Under the pieces are notes generated by a model, which was given only the letters and a program-made list of their open reading frames with translations, ran no database searches and had not been told where the DNA came from. The translations under genes and the position numbers were made by a program. A stretch of 64,000 nucleotides of DNA from Lachnospiraceae bacterium UBA4381 (GTDB taxonomy: Bacteria; Bacillota; Clostridia; Lachnospirales; Lachnospiraceae), in the NCBI GenBank assembly GCA_002391105.1, contig DGRT01000018.1, positions 1 through 64,000 of the forward strand. The letters run 5' to 3'. Shown here in pieces: positions 36,030 through 46,023 of this stretch (position 1 is the stretch's first letter; the number at the start of each line of letters is the position of its first letter).

Positions 36030-36117
36030 GTCACGATTTTTGTATGACGGCGGTAGGCATGAATTGTGTATGACAGTGATAGTCACAAATTGTGTATGAC
36101 AGCGACAGGCACAAATT
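36030..36117. repeat. Short tandem repeat upstream of the trp promoter
   Basis: About three copies of a 35-bp unit with CACAAATT(G/T)TGTATGACA lie between the phosphoesterase gene and the trp promoter. The right end supplies the -35 element of that promoter. A distant similarity to the GTGACA-type repeats is possible but not established. Confidence 0.7.
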
Positions 36118-36122
36118 TTGTA

Positions 36123-36152
36123 TTGACATCCGGTAATATAAGGTGATAAAAT
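36123..36152 (+). promoter_or_regulatory. Sigma-A type promoter of the trp operon
   Basis: TTGACA at 36123 and TAAAAT at 36147, spacing 18. The transcript would start near 36159, giving a leader of about 375 bases that contains the T-box. Confidence 0.75.
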
Positions 36153-36158
36153 CTGAAC

Positions 36159-36510
36159 AATTTGATAAGAAACCGTTGAGGCGGAGATAACGTCTGGATA
36201 TGTGCATTACAGAGAGTGGAACGTATGCTGAGAGTTCTGCGGTAACAGCCTGGCAAATGGACCGCTGAGGGCCTGGTCAAACCTGAAGGTATTCGGGGAG
36301 TATTCCGGGACGTGTATTGAGCGTTAATCAATGAGGGTATAAATACGTAAGTTGAGTATCCGGATAAGTGTAGAAGTGAGCTGATTTTCAGCCTGACCGA
36401 GCAGTATTAGTGACAGGTAGAAATGACGTGTTACTTCTGAAGTAAGGTGGCACCGCGAAGTTATTTCGTCCTTAGTCTGATAATAGTATCGGACTAAGGA
36501 CTTTTTTATT
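36159..36510 (+). promoter_or_regulatory. T-box leader of the trp operon
   Basis: The conserved T-box sequence AAGGTGGCACCGCG (36444-36457) is followed by a terminator stem GTCCTTAGTC/GACTAAGGAC (36468/36492) and TTTTTT. Upstream lies a long structured Stem I region with AGAGAG and GCTGAGAG words typical of T-boxes. Uncharged tRNA should stabilise the antiterminator and allow transcription of trpD onward. Tryptophan (TGG specifier) is expected from the genes, but I could not place the specifier loop with certainty. Confidence 0.92.
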
Positions 36511-36533
36511 TATTGATCAAGGAGGTACATAAA

Positions 36534-37556
36534 ATGATCAAGGAAGCAATTGAGAAAATCGTAAACAAGCAGGACCTTTCGTATGATGAGGCCTACACAG
36601 TGATGAATGAGATAATGAGTGGAGAGACAAGCCCTACGCAGAATGCTGCATTTCTCTCTGCATTATCAACCAAGAGTGCGAAAGCGGAAACAAAGGATGA
36701 GATAGCGGGTTGTGCGGCTGCCATGAGAGATCATGCAATTCCTGTAGAGACAGGGATGGATATATTTGAAATAGTTGGAACAGGGGGAGATCATGCTAAC
36801 AGCTTTAACATCTCTACAACCTCGGCTCTTATAGCTGCAGCAGGTGGAATAAAGGTAGCAAAGCATGGTAACAGAGCAGCATCCTCCAAGTGTGGAACAG
36901 CAGACTGTCTGGAGGCTCTTGGAGTTAACATCCAGCAGGATCCTGATAGATGTATAGAGCTGTTAAATGAAGTCGGAATGTGCTTCTTCTTCGCTCAGAA
37001 GTACCATACCTCCATGAAGTATGTTGGTGCTATACGTAAGGAGCTGGGCTTCAGAACTGTATTTAATATACTTGGTCCGCTTACCAATCCCGGAAGACCT
37101 TCCATGATGATACTTGGTGTATATGATGAATATCTGGTTGAACCACTGGCGCAGGTTCTGGTCGATCTGGGCGTAAAGAGAGGAATGGTAGTCTATGGTC
37201 AGGACAAGCTGGATGAGATATCACTCAGTTCACCAACTACCATCTGCGAGATAAAGGATGGCTGGTACAGAACCAAGGTGGTGAAACCGGAGGATTTCGG
37301 ATTTGAAACCTGTCAGAAGAGTGACCTCGTTGGTGGTACACCGGAGGAAAATGCAGCCATAACCAGAGGAATACTGAGTGGAGAGATTCAGGGGGCAAAG
37401 AGAAATGCTACTCTGCTGAATGCCGGTGCAGCACTCTACATAGGCGGCAAGGCTGACAGTATGGCAGATGGTATAAAGCTTGCTGAAGAAATAATAGCCT
37501 CCGGGAAAGCGGTTCAGGTGCTGGAGAAATTTATCGAAGTAAGTAACAGACAGTAA
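36534..37556 (+). CDS. trpD: Anthranilate phosphoribosyltransferase
   Basis: A 340-residue enzyme of normal length; the ATG at 36534 lies 8 bases after AAGGAGG. It transfers phosphoribose to anthranilate in tryptophan synthesis. Family motifs are [21 protein letters not shown] ([16 protein letters not shown]), [12 protein letters not shown], and [12 protein letters not shown] with [13 protein letters not shown]. It is the first gene after the T-box; trpE and trpG are not in this window. Confidence 0.96.
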   Translation: MIKEAIEKIVNKQDLSYDEAYTVMNEIMSGETSPTQNAAFLSALSTKSAKAETKDEIAGCAAAMRDHAIPVETGMDIFEIVGTGGDHANSFNISTTSALIAAAGGIKVAKHGNRAASSKCGTADCLEALGVNIQQDPDRCIELLNEVGMCFFFAQKYHTSMKYVGAIRKELGFRTVFNILGPLTNPGRPSMMILGVYDEYLVEPLAQVLVDLGVKRGMVVYGQDKLDEISLSSPTTICEIKDGWYRTKVVKPEDFGFETCQKSDLVGGTPEENAAITRGILSGEIQGAKRNATLLNAGAALYIGGKADSMADGIKLAEEIIASGKAVQVLEKFIEVSNRQ

Positions 37557-37582
37557 TGATAGTTTGAGATTGAGGTTGTAAC

Positions 37583-38377
37583 ATGATATTAGATGAATTA
37601 GCGGAGCTTACCAGAGAGAGAATAAACAGGCAGATGCAGGAATACTCTTTTAAGGATATAAAAAGAGATGCGACTCTTCTGGCGGAGCAGGAAATGGAAG
37701 TGCAGGAGTTTGATTATCCTTTTGAAACAGTGCTTCAGAATAAGGGGCTGTCAATCATAGCGGAGGTGAAAAAAGCATCTCCTTCAAAGGGTGTTATTGC
37801 AGAGGATTTTCCTTATCTGGATATAGCGCTTGAATACGAAAGGAGCGGTGCAGATGCTATAAGCTGCCTGACTGAACCGGACAGATTCAAGGGAAGCGAT
37901 GAGTATCTGAGGGAGATAACAGAGCATGTGACTATTCCCGTGCTGAGAAAGGATTTTACTATTGATCCATACATGATATATCAGGCAAAGCTTATGGGTG
38001 CTTCGGCTATTCTTCTAATAGCTGCGATACTTACAGATGATGAGCTCAGTGAATATTTTCAGATTGCGGATATTCTGGGAATGTCCTGTCTTTTTGAAGC
38101 GCATGATGCTGAAGAGGTGGACAGATGCCTAAGAGCCGGTGCCCGTATAGTTGGGGTTAATAACAGAAATCTAAAGGACTTTACAGTGGATATAACCAAT
38201 AGCATAAGGCTTCGAGAAAGGGTTCCGTCAGATGTGATATTTGTATCAGAAAGCGGCATGGCAAGTCCTGAGGATGTAGAGATACTTCGCCGGAACGGAA
38301 CAGATGCGGTGCTGATAGGGGAGATGCTGATGCGGTCTGATAATAAAACAGAGCTTATCCGGAGTATGAAAAATTAG
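37583..38377 (+). CDS. trpC: Indole-3-glycerol phosphate synthase
   Basis: A 264-residue TIM-barrel enzyme with the motifs IIAEVKKASPSKG, SCLTEPDRFKGS, VLRKDFTIDPYMIYQA, VGVNNRNLKDF and VSESGM. It closes the indole ring from carboxyphenylamino-deoxyribulose phosphate. It starts 26 bases after trpD and is separate from trpF, which follows after an 80-base repeat. Confidence 0.96.
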   Translation: MILDELAELTRERINRQMQEYSFKDIKRDATLLAEQEMEVQEFDYPFETVLQNKGLSIIAEVKKASPSKGVIAEDFPYLDIALEYERSGADAISCLTEPDRFKGSDEYLREITEHVTIPVLRKDFTIDPYMIYQAKLMGASAILLIAAILTDDELSEYFQIADILGMSCLFEAHDAEEVDRCLRAGARIVGVNNRNLKDFTVDITNSIRLRERVPSDVIFVSESGMASPEDVEILRRNGTDAVLIGEMLMRSDNKTELIRSMKN

Positions 38378-38460
38378 TTACCGAAGATTAATACCTGATG
38401 CGAAGGAGTTGTAACTGCGGAGCAGTGGTAATCTATCTAACGAAGTGAGCTGGAGTTTTA
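38377..38460. repeat. Partial dispersed hairpin repeat inside the trp operon
   Basis: The sequence TTACCGAAGATTAATACC (38379 onward), followed by TGATGCGAAG, is the reverse complement of part of the element at 54081-54307 (near 54220-54247). It begins at the last base of the trpC stop codon and fills most of the trpC-trpF gap. The remaining part (AACGAAGTGAGCTGG) is diverged. Confidence 0.7.
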
Positions 38461-38481
38461 TAAGAATAAAAGGAGTCCGGG

Positions 38482-39105
38482 ATGACGAAGATCAAGATGT
38501 GTGGACTTATGAGGCTGGAGGATGTGCAGGCTGCAAATGAGGTACGTCCCGACTATATAGGATTTATCTTTGTAAAGGGAAGACGGCGTTATATAAGCCC
38601 TGAGGTGGCGGCAGAACTTAAGTCGGCGCTTGATCCTGATATAAAAGCGGTTGGAGTTTTTATAAATGAGGACATTTCCCTGATTACAAAGCTCGTGAAG
38701 AATGGTATAGTAGATGCTGTTCAGCTTCATGGCGATGAAGATGAAGAATATATCCAAAGTCTGAGAAAGTCGCTGGAAGAAGTGTCTGAAAAGGATAAAC
38801 GATGTGCGATAATAAAAGCATTTCAGTTACCGGGGGATGCTCCGGAGCTTATAAGGGATTGCTCGGCAGACTATGTTCTTCTGGATTCCGGAACCGGAAG
38901 CGGGATAACCTTTGACTGGAGCAGTATAGGTTCTATCGACCGGGATTATTTCCTTGCCGGTGGGATAGATGCAGATAATATAACTGAGGCTGTCAGAACT
39001 CTTAGACCTTACGGAATTGATGTCAGCAGTGGCATAGAAACCGATGGCATGAAGGATCCGGCTAAGATGAGGCGGCTGAAGGAAATACTAAAAACAGTTT
39101 GCTGA
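38482..39105 (+). CDS. trpF: Phosphoribosylanthranilate isomerase
   Basis: A 207-residue TIM-barrel enzyme with KMCGLMRLEDVQAA (catalytic Cys), PDYIGFIFVKGRRRY, VQLHGDED, LLDSGTGSGITFDW and FLAGGIDADN. It converts phosphoribosylanthranilate to the open ribulose form used by TrpC. The ATG has AGGAG upstream. It is preceded by the repeat at 38377. Confidence 0.95.
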   Translation: MTKIKMCGLMRLEDVQAANEVRPDYIGFIFVKGRRRYISPEVAAELKSALDPDIKAVGVFINEDISLITKLVKNGIVDAVQLHGDEDEEYIQSLRKSLEEVSEKDKRCAIIKAFQLPGDAPELIRDCSADYVLLDSGTGSGITFDWSSIGSIDRDYFLAGGIDADNITEAVRTLRPYGIDVSSGIETDGMKDPAKMRRLKEILKTVC

Positions 39106-39199
39106 ACAAGTCTTTTTCAAAGGAAAACGAGTTCGGCGATTGCATGGCCTGAATAATTACAGAAAATGATATATAGATTAAACAGGAAGGGAGATAATT

Positions 39200-40417
39200 A
39201 TGGCAAGTTCGACTAGTAGTACCGGTTCCACAAACAAAAAAGGAAGATTTGGTATTCACGGTGGTCAGTACATACCTGAAACACTCATGAATGCTGTTAT
39301 AGAACTGGAGGAAGCTTATAATCATTACAAGGTTGATCCTGAGTTCAACAAGGAACTGGAGACACTTTTAAATGAGTATGCAGGACGCCCATCCAGACTT
39401 TATTATGCAGATAAGCTGACAAAGGATCTTGGAGGAGCCAAGATATATCTGAAGCGTGAGGATCTGAATCACACCGGAGCACATAAGATCAATAATGTTC
39501 TGGGACAGGCTCTGCTTGCAAAGAAGATGGGAAAGACTCGACTTATAGCTGAAACAGGAGCCGGTCAGCACGGTGTTGCAACTGCTACGGCTGCTGCGCT
39601 CATGGGCATGGAATGTGTAGTATTCATGGGCGAGGAGGATACCAAGAGACAGGCACTCAATGTTTACCGTATGAAGCTGCTGGGCTCAGAGGTTATTCCT
39701 GTAAAGACCGGAACAGCTACTCTGAAGGATGCGGTTTCGGAGGCAATGCGCGAATGGACATCACGTATAAGTGATACTCACTACTGCCTTGGTTCAGTTA
39801 TGGGACCACATCCATTTCCGACTATTGTTCGGGATTTTCAGGCGGTTATCTCCAGAGAGGCAAGAGCCCAGATACTGGAAAAGGAAGGAAGGCTTCCTGA
39901 TGCAGTGCTTGCCTGCGTAGGTGGTGGCTCAAATGCCATCGGAAGCTTCTATCATTTCATTAATGATGAAGGAGTACGACTGATAGGCTGCGAGGCTGCC
40001 GGAAGAGGTATAGATACATTTGAGACAGCAGCAACTATTAACACCGGAAGACTGGGTATATTCCATGGTATGAAGTCCTACTTCTGTCAGGATGAATACG
40101 GACAGATAGCTCCAGTATATTCCATTTCAGCAGGACTTGATTATCCGGGCGTCGGACCGGAGCATGCCTATCTGCATGATATCGGCAGAGCAGAGTATGT
40201 GGGAATAACCGATGATGAAGCGGTAAATGCATTTGAATACCTTTCCAGAACTGAGGGTATCATTCCGGCTATCGAGTCAGCTCATGCAGTTGCTCAGGCC
40301 ATGAAGATGGCACCGGAGATGGATAAGGACAGGATAATCATAATCACTATATCCGGTAGAGGTGATAAAGACTGTGCCGCTATCGCCAGATACAGAGGGG
40401 AGGATATCTATGAGTAA
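39200..40417 (+). CDS. trpB: Tryptophan synthase beta chain
   Basis: A 405-residue PLP enzyme of normal length with [14 protein letters not shown], the lysine motif [38 protein letters not shown] and ISGRGDKD. It condenses indole with serine. The ATG follows AGGAAGGGAG. It overlaps trpA by 8 bases, the usual coupling of the two synthase subunits. Confidence 0.97.
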   Translation: MASSTSSTGSTNKKGRFGIHGGQYIPETLMNAVIELEEAYNHYKVDPEFNKELETLLNEYAGRPSRLYYADKLTKDLGGAKIYLKREDLNHTGAHKINNVLGQALLAKKMGKTRLIAETGAGQHGVATATAAALMGMECVVFMGEEDTKRQALNVYRMKLLGSEVIPVKTGTATLKDAVSEAMREWTSRISDTHYCLGSVMGPHPFPTIVRDFQAVISREARAQILEKEGRLPDAVLACVGGGSNAIGSFYHFINDEGVRLIGCEAAGRGIDTFETAATINTGRLGIFHGMKSYFCQDEYGQIAPVYSISAGLDYPGVGPEHAYLHDIGRAEYVGITDDEAVNAFEYLSRTEGIIPAIESAHAVAQAMKMAPEMDKDRIIIITISGRGDKDCAAIARYRGEDIYE

Positions 40418-41180
40418 TATAAAATCAGCCTTCGAAAATGGAAAGGCATTTATACCATTTATAACCTGTGGTGATCCTGATCTTGAGACCACAGAGAAGA
40501 TAGTAAAGGCTGCTGCTGAAGCAGGCGCAGATCTGATAGAGCTGGGAATACCATTTTCCGATCCTACAGCAGAGGGGCCTGTTATTCAGGAGGCGAGTCT
40601 CAGGGCGCTGAATGCCGGAACCACTACTGACAAGATATTCGACATGGTAAGAAGTCTCAGAAAAGATGTTACAGTTCCTATGGTACTTATGACCTATGCA
40701 AATGTTGTATTTTCCTACGGAGCAGAAAGATTTATCAGCACCTGCCAGGAGATAGGAATAGATGGATTGATCCTGCCAGATCTTCCTTATGAGGAGAAGG
40801 ACGAGTTTCTTCCCGTTTGTGAGAAGTACGGTGTTGATCTTATCTCTCTTATCGCACCGACCTCTGATAGCAGGATAGAGATGATAGCAAGAGAAGCAAC
40901 CGGATTTATCTACGTGGTTTCCAGTCTTGGTGTTACGGGAATGAGAAGCGAAATCAAGACCGACATAGGCGCTATAGTAGAGAAAATCAGGGAATGCACC
41001 GACGTTCCTGCGGCTATCGGCTTCGGTATCTCAAAGCCTGAGCAGGCAGCCAAAATGGCAGCACTTTCAGATGGTGTCATCGTAGGCTCGGCAATAGTCA
41101 AGCTTATCGGCGAACACGGAAGAGACGCAGCAGGATACGTGGCGGATTATATCAGGAGCATGAAAGAGGCTATATCATAA
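40410..41180 (+). CDS. trpA: Tryptophan synthase alpha chain
   Basis: A 256-residue TIM-barrel subunit; the ATG at 40410 follows GGGGAGG and gives the standard start [23 protein letters not shown]. Motifs are [16 protein letters not shown] (catalytic Glu), [26 protein letters not shown] and [10 protein letters not shown]. It cleaves indoleglycerol phosphate and passes indole to TrpB. Last gene of the operon. Confidence 0.97.
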   Translation: MSNIKSAFENGKAFIPFITCGDPDLETTEKIVKAAAEAGADLIELGIPFSDPTAEGPVIQEASLRALNAGTTTDKIFDMVRSLRKDVTVPMVLMTYANVVFSYGAERFISTCQEIGIDGLILPDLPYEEKDEFLPVCEKYGVDLISLIAPTSDSRIEMIAREATGFIYVVSSLGVTGMRSEIKTDIGAIVEKIRECTDVPAAIGFGISKPEQAAKMAALSDGVIVGSAIVKLIGEHGRDAAGYVADYIRSMKEAIS

Positions 41181-41182
41181 AG

Positions 41183-41244
41183 GTGACAAGGGGACAGGCA
41201 CCTTGTCACCAAAATGTGACAGGGGGGCAGTCCCCCTGTCACAT
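41183..41244. repeat. GTGACA-type hairpin repeats, likely terminator between trpA and the Rpn gene
   Basis: Two hairpins in series: GGTGACAAGG with CCTTGTCACC, and GTGACAGGGGG with CCCCCTGTCAC followed by ATTTTT. The second could terminate trpA transcription. The same unit recurs at 42456-42486 and in the array at 1-143. Confidence 0.85.
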
Positions 41245-41246
41245 TT

Positions 41247-42245
41247 TTATGATTCATCTATCGAATCAACTAAACTATATTCCTGAAGCAGCTTTTTTTG
41301 ATACTCCCTATCGACCGCTGCCTTCTTCAGATCATCAAAACGGTCATCAGCTATGAGTTTGGAGTTCAATTCATTAATGAGGTCTTCGCCTTCTTCTCTT
41401 CCTATTTCTTTCCCCTTTTCTTCACCTTCAGCATAAGCCTCTTTTCGGTTAACTCTTATATCCTCTTCCCGATCATATTCTGCTGTTAGGAAACTCATAA
41501 CATCTTCACCTGCCTTTAATAAATAATCTCTCAGAATGTCTTTTTCTATACAATAGTATATAGCTTCTCTGGCGGGTCTGTCTACGTTGTTTTTCAGATT
41601 GTTCTGATAGATCTGATTAAATATTGCATAGTCCCTCAAGGTTTTACATTTCTGCAAAATATCTTTATCCACGTTATCCTGTTCAAGATTAATATTGATC
41701 ACATGAACATTTAACTCTATAGCATTAGCCAGCCATGGCGAAACATTATCCATGCACTGTTCCGATTGATTCAGATAATTTTTATCCTTCGCAGCCTCTC
41801 CATTATATTCAGCATTTCTCTCCTTGAACGCATCTGACAACCGGAGTATATCATGCTTAGGATACGGCTTCTTACCATTATATAAAACATATATTTCCGG
41901 AGTTGGTATCTTTACCAAGGTTGAACTATATCTGAACTCACGGTCTATTATGCTTTCGTAAATCCTTCCCATATACATCAGCGCCCGAAGTGGCATATTG
42001 GGATTGATTGTACTTTGATGTTCGACAAGCATGACTACCTTATCTTCTATGGTAAATGCTACGTCATGTCTTACAGAACGATATATAGAATCCACATCCT
42101 TTATATGATTGATAAGACTTTCATCAGTATAATTTGTTCCATTTATTGAATTATATAACTCCAGTGCATACTTCTTAGCATCTTCACATTCTTGGAAAAT
42201 ATCTGTGAAAACACTACTCTTAATTTCTCTGTTTTCTTTTGGCAT
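41247..42245 (-). CDS. Rpn family (PD-(D/E)xK) nuclease/transposase-like protein
   Basis: A 332-residue protein of the Rpn/COG5464 type: DIFQECEDAKKYALELYN at the start, then DVAFTIEDKVVMLVEHQSTIN (nuclease core with Asp, Glu and Gln), PLRALMYMGRIYE and PTPEIYVLYNGKK. The C-terminal third is charged and helical (EAYAEGEEKGKEIGREEGED). Rpn proteins promote RecA-independent recombination and cut DNA. The gene is flanked on both sides by GTGACA-type repeats in the same orientation. Confidence 0.85.
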   Translation of the reverse strand: MPKENREIKSSVFTDIFQECEDAKKYALELYNSINGTNYTDESLINHIKDVDSIYRSVRHDVAFTIEDKVVMLVEHQSTINPNMPLRALMYMGRIYESIIDREFRYSSTLVKIPTPEIYVLYNGKKPYPKHDILRLSDAFKERNAEYNGEAAKDKNYLNQSEQCMDNVSPWLANAIELNVHVININLEQDNVDKDILQKCKTLRDYAIFNQIYQNNLKNNVDRPAREAIYYCIEKDILRDYLLKAGEDVMSFLTAEYDREEDIRVNRKEAYAEGEEKGKEIGREEGEDLINELNSKLIADDRFDDLKKAAVDREYQKKLLQEYSLVDSIDES

Positions 42246-42455
42246 TTTATTTTCCTTTCGTTTCTCTTTTTATATTCTTATCCTACACAAGGAAGGAATA
42301 CAGATAAAATAAAAGTATTATTCACCACAAAAGATATAGCCTTTATAAAAGCTATATATAGAATACTTTTTAGGAAAATGAAATGTAATACCATTATAAA
42401 TCCTGAATAGCGAGAGTACAATTACAAGGCATCATATTTCACAAACCATTCATCA

Positions 42456-42486
42456 AGGTGACAAGGGGACAGGCACCTTGTCACTG
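42456..42486. repeat. GTGACA-type hairpin repeat
   Basis: One copy with AGGTGACAAGG and CCTTGTCACT, the same orientation and nearly the same sequence as at 41183. It lies between the Rpn gene and the promoter region of cas9. Confidence 0.85.
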
Positions 42487-42544
42487 ATTTTGGTTGTTTT
42501 TTTAACAAGTGCTTTTTTGATAATTTCCTTCTGTGGTTATTTTG

Positions 42545-42553
42545 TGGTACAAT
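42545..42553 (+). promoter_or_regulatory. Probable extended -10 promoter of the cas operon
   Basis: TGG followed by TACAAT forms an extended -10 element; no good -35 lies 17 bases upstream. The cas9 leader would be about 150 bases. Called by eye only. Confidence 0.4.
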
Positions 42554-42708
42554 AATTATTAGTTGTAAAGTAATCGATGATTCTGATAGAAGCAGAGAAA
42601 ATATTATTGAACATTAGGGGGAGGATGAGACTTCATCTCTGATATATAATATTTCAAAAATCATCAGGATATGTGGGGTTACCAAAAGAGAAAGAGGGGG
42701 ATTTATTT

Positions 42709-45700
42709 ATGGGAAAGATTATAGGACTAGATATTGGGATTGCATCAGTTGGTTGGGCAGTGTTAGATAAGGATAGTTATAAGATTGTTGAGGCTGGGTC
42801 TAATATATTTCCGGCTGCGGAAGCAAGTAAGAATCAAGAAAGACGTGAATTTCGTGGCTTGAGAAGGATGACTAGAAGACGAAGAACCCGTTTGGATGAT
42901 TTTAAAAAGCTATGGAAGAACTATTATAAAAATGAGTATTCAGTAACACCTAATAATGTTACAGAGTTAAAAGTCAAGGGATTATCAGAACAGCTATCAG
43001 AATTAGAATTATACACTGTTTTATATTCGTATTTAAAGCATCGTGGTATATCTTATTTAGAGGATGCTGTTGATGAAGGGAAAACTGGAAGTGATTATCT
43101 AAAAGGACTTCAAACAAATCAAAAAGAGATGAATACTAAATTCCCAAGTCAGATCCAATATGAAAGACTAGAGAAATATGGGTGTTTTCGTGGAGAAAAC
43201 AAGGTGAGTGATGATGAGGTATTGAGTAATGTTTTTACCACATCGGCATACAAAAAAGAAATTGAAGAACTGATTAGTGTTCAGGATAATCTTGGGAATG
43301 AATTAGATAAAGATTTTATAAAAAAGTATTTTGAGATATTTTCGAGAAAAAGAAAATATTATGAAGGTCCTGGAAATGAATTATCAAGAACAGATTATGG
43401 TATATATACAACTAAAATTGATGAAAATGGCAATTATATCACTGATAAAAACCTTTTTGAAAAATTGATTGGTAAATGTTCTGTTTATCCTGAAGAAATG
43501 AGAGCATCGGCTGCATCATATACTGCTCAAGAGTTTAATGCATTGAATGACTTAAATAATCTTATAGTTAATGGCAGGAAACTAACTAAAGAGGAAAAGA
43601 TAAGTATTATTGAATGTTATAAAACTGAAAAAACAATAAATGTTAGAAAAATCATCAAAAATGTGATAGGAGAGAATATTGATCAATTATCCGGATATAG
43701 AATGGATAAGAATGATAAAGAACTTTATCACACCTTTGAGGTTTATAATAAACTGAGAAAAGCCTTTGAAGAGGCGGGAATCAGCTTTGATTTTTCACGT
43801 GAGGATTTTGATGAAATAGGAAGAATTTTAACTTTAAATATTGAAAGAGAAGGTATAGAGGATGCTATTAGAATCAGTAATCTGGTTTTATCTAGTGACG
43901 CAGTTGATGTACTAATATCTGTAAGAAAGAAAAATGCTTCTTTATTCAGTAAATGGCATTCTTTTTCTTTGAAAATTATGAATGAGCTCATTCCGGAAAT
44001 GTATGAACAACCAAAGAATCAGATGGAATTATTGTCTGATATGAAGTCAATCAAGTCCAAAATGGATGAGTTTAAAGGCTTAGAAGATATTCCTGTCGAG
44101 ACTATTATTGAGGATATATACAACCCTGTAGTAAAGAGATCCATCAGAATCACAATCAAGATAATAAATGCATTAAAGAAAAAGTATTCTGATATAGAAA
44201 AAATCGTAATCGAAATGCCAAGGGATAAGAATTCCGATGAAGAAAAGGAGCGAATCAAAAAGTTTCAGAAGGATCAAGAAAATGAATTGCCCAATATTAT
44301 AAAAAGAGTAAAAGATGAGTATGGGATAACACTGACGCCGGAGTTGATAGCCAGAAAAAAAGGATTGGCTTTTAAACTTAAATTGTGGAATGAACAGAAT
44401 GGAAGATGTCCGTATTCCGGACGAATGATTGATATAGAAAGCTTGATTAATGATGGTGATTTGTTTGAAGTGGATCATATAATACCACTCTCTATTTCTT
44501 TTGATGACAGTAGATCAAACAAGACGCTTGTGTACAGAGTGGAAAATCAGGAAAAGAAAAACAATACACCATTTATGTATTTGAGTAGATTAAATCGTCA
44601 GTGGAATTATGATAAATTTGCGGCTTTTATTAAAGAATTGTATGGTAGTTCCGGGAAAGATAGAAAAAAATTCAGAAAGAAAATGAATAATTTTTTATTT
44701 ACGGAAGATATAAATAAGATTGACGTATTAAAAGGATTTATTAATAGAAATATAAATGACACTCGCTATGCTTCAAGAGTTGTACTTAATTCATTGCAAG
44801 GATACTTTAGAGCTAATGATAATAACGTAAAGGTGTCGGTTATAAATGGCAGTTTCACTCATCAGATGCGTGTTAATCTATCATTAGGGAAAGATAGAGA
44901 TGAATCCTTTGCTCATCATGCTGTCGATGCTATGTTAATTGCTCTGTCACAAATGGGGTATGATGCTTTTAGAGCGAGACAGAAGGATATAGTAGATTTT
45001 GAGACTGGTGAAATAATTAATGGTAGTGCCTGGGAAAATCAGGATGAAATGTATAAGACAGTCTTATATCAGGAAAAATGGAAGAATATAAAGGATAATA
45101 TCATAGAGGCAGAGCCTAATATTAAGTATTGGCATAAGGTCGATAAAAAGTGTAACAGGGGACTATGTAATCAGACTATATATTCAACCAGAAAATGTGA
45201 TGATAAGATATGGAAGGTTGATAAACTGAATATTCGAGATAAGGATGATGTAAAAAAGCTGATCTACATGATACAAAATGGAAAAGAAGATAAAATACTT
45301 ATGGCTCAAAATGATCCAAAGACTTTTGCTAATCTGAAGTATATTTTAGATGAATATAGCGATTGTGAGAATCCGTTTGTATCTTATGAAAAAGAAACTG
45401 GTGACCTTGTAAGAAAGTATTCAAAGAAGCATAATGGACCTAAAATAACATATTTAAAATATATGGTTGAGGAGGTTAATAGCTGTATAGATATATCACA
45501 TAAGTACGGGCATGAAAAAGGATCAAAAAAAGTCTTTTTGGCTCAATTGGTTCCATTTAGAACAGATGTCTATTACAATAATAACAGTGGTAAATACTAT
45601 CTCATAGGGATAAAGCAGTCAGATATAAAGTGCAAGGGTAATCAGTACATTATTGATGAAGAAAAGTACACAGATAATTTGATTCAAAATGGTCTTTTAA

Positions 45701-46002
45701 AGGAAGGACAGAAAATAGAAGATTTAGAGAAACTTGGCTATTTATTTAAATTTTCAATCTTTAAAAATGATACTATTGAATTCGAGAAGAAGGGAGAATT
45801 AATCAAGTGTAGATTTTTATCTCAAAATTCGGCATCTAAGAATAGAATAGAGGTAAAACCAATCGGAAAAAAAGATTATGAAAGTAGAAATTTGCCCACG
45901 CTTTCGACTACAACAGTTATTAATAAATATGTAAAGGATATATTGGGAAATGAAAAGCAAGTAAGTGGCGAAAAATTTGAAATAATTGTTGATTCAAAAT
46001 AA
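42709..46002 (+). CDS. cas9: CRISPR-associated endonuclease Cas9 (type II-A)
   Basis: A 1097-residue protein from the ATG at 42709, which follows AGAGGGGGA; an in-frame ATG 36 bases earlier lacks a ribosome site. RuvC-I is GLDIGIASVGW (D8), the Arg-rich bridge helix is at about 45-70 (RRMTRRRRTR), RuvC-II is KIVIEMPRDK (E502), HNH is FEVDHIIPLS (D589, H590, with N613 in the expected place), and RuvC-III is FAHHAVDAML (H736, D740). All catalytic residues are present. It cuts both strands of target DNA guided by crRNA:tracrRNA. The length, the long csn2 and the tracr nexus recall the S. thermophilus CRISPR1-type Cas9 subgroup. The PAM is unknown. Confidence 0.97.
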   Translation: MGKIIGLDIGIASVGWAVLDKDSYKIVEAGSNIFPAAEASKNQERREFRGLRRMTRRRRTRLDDFKKLWKNYYKNEYSVTPNNVTELKVKGLSEQLSELELYTVLYSYLKHRGISYLEDAVDEGKTGSDYLKGLQTNQKEMNTKFPSQIQYERLEKYGCFRGENKVSDDEVLSNVFTTSAYKKEIEELISVQDNLGNELDKDFIKKYFEIFSRKRKYYEGPGNELSRTDYGIYTTKIDENGNYITDKNLFEKLIGKCSVYPEEMRASAASYTAQEFNALNDLNNLIVNGRKLTKEEKISIIECYKTEKTINVRKIIKNVIGENIDQLSGYRMDKNDKELYHTFEVYNKLRKAFEEAGISFDFSREDFDEIGRILTLNIEREGIEDAIRISNLVLSSDAVDVLISVRKKNASLFSKWHSFSLKIMNELIPEMYEQPKNQMELLSDMKSIKSKMDEFKGLEDIPVETIIEDIYNPVVKRSIRITIKIINALKKKYSDIEKIVIEMPRDKNSDEEKERIKKFQKDQENELPNIIKRVKDEYGITLTPELIARKKGLAFKLKLWNEQNGRCPYSGRMIDIESLINDGDLFEVDHIIPLSISFDDSRSNKTLVYRVENQEKKNNTPFMYLSRLNRQWNYDKFAAFIKELYGSSGKDRKKFRKKMNNFLFTEDINKIDVLKGFINRNINDTRYASRVVLNSLQGYFRANDNNVKVSVINGSFTHQMRVNLSLGKDRDESFAHHAVDAMLIALSQMGYDAFRARQKDIVDFETGEIINGSAWENQDEMYKTVLYQEKWKNIKDNIIEAEPNIKYWHKVDKKCNRGLCNQTIYSTRKCDDKIWKVDKLNIRDKDDVKKLIYMIQNGKEDKILMAQNDPKTFANLKYILDEYSDCENPFVSYEKETGDLVRKYSKKHNGPKITYLKYMVEEVNSCIDISHKYGHEKGSKKVFLAQLVPFRTDVYYNNNSGKYYLIGIKQSDIKCKGNQYIIDEEKYTDNLIQNGLLKEGQKIEDLEKLGYLFKFSIFKNDTIEFEKKGELIKCRFLSQNSASKNRIEVKPIGKKDYESRNLPTLSTTTVINKYVKDILGNEKQVSGEKFEIIVDSK

Positions 46003-46017
46003 TCAGAGTGTTACAAT
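45989..46017 (+). promoter_or_regulatory. tracrRNA promoter overlapping the cas9 stop
   Basis: TTGATT (45989) and TACAAT (46012) with 17-base spacing; the -35 lies in the last cas9 codons. A start near 46024 would fall exactly at the first base of the anti-repeat. Confidence 0.75.
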
Positions 46018-46023
46018 GTAAGT

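Noticed and set aside
39110..39160. Another copy of the dispersed repeat between trpF and trpB
   Set aside because: Only a short GATTGCATG word is shared with the 18-kb repeats, too little to support homology.
42673..42708. Longer cas9 start at 42673
   Set aside because: No ribosome site; the ATG at 42709 has AGAGGGGG and gives the usual Cas9 N-terminus.
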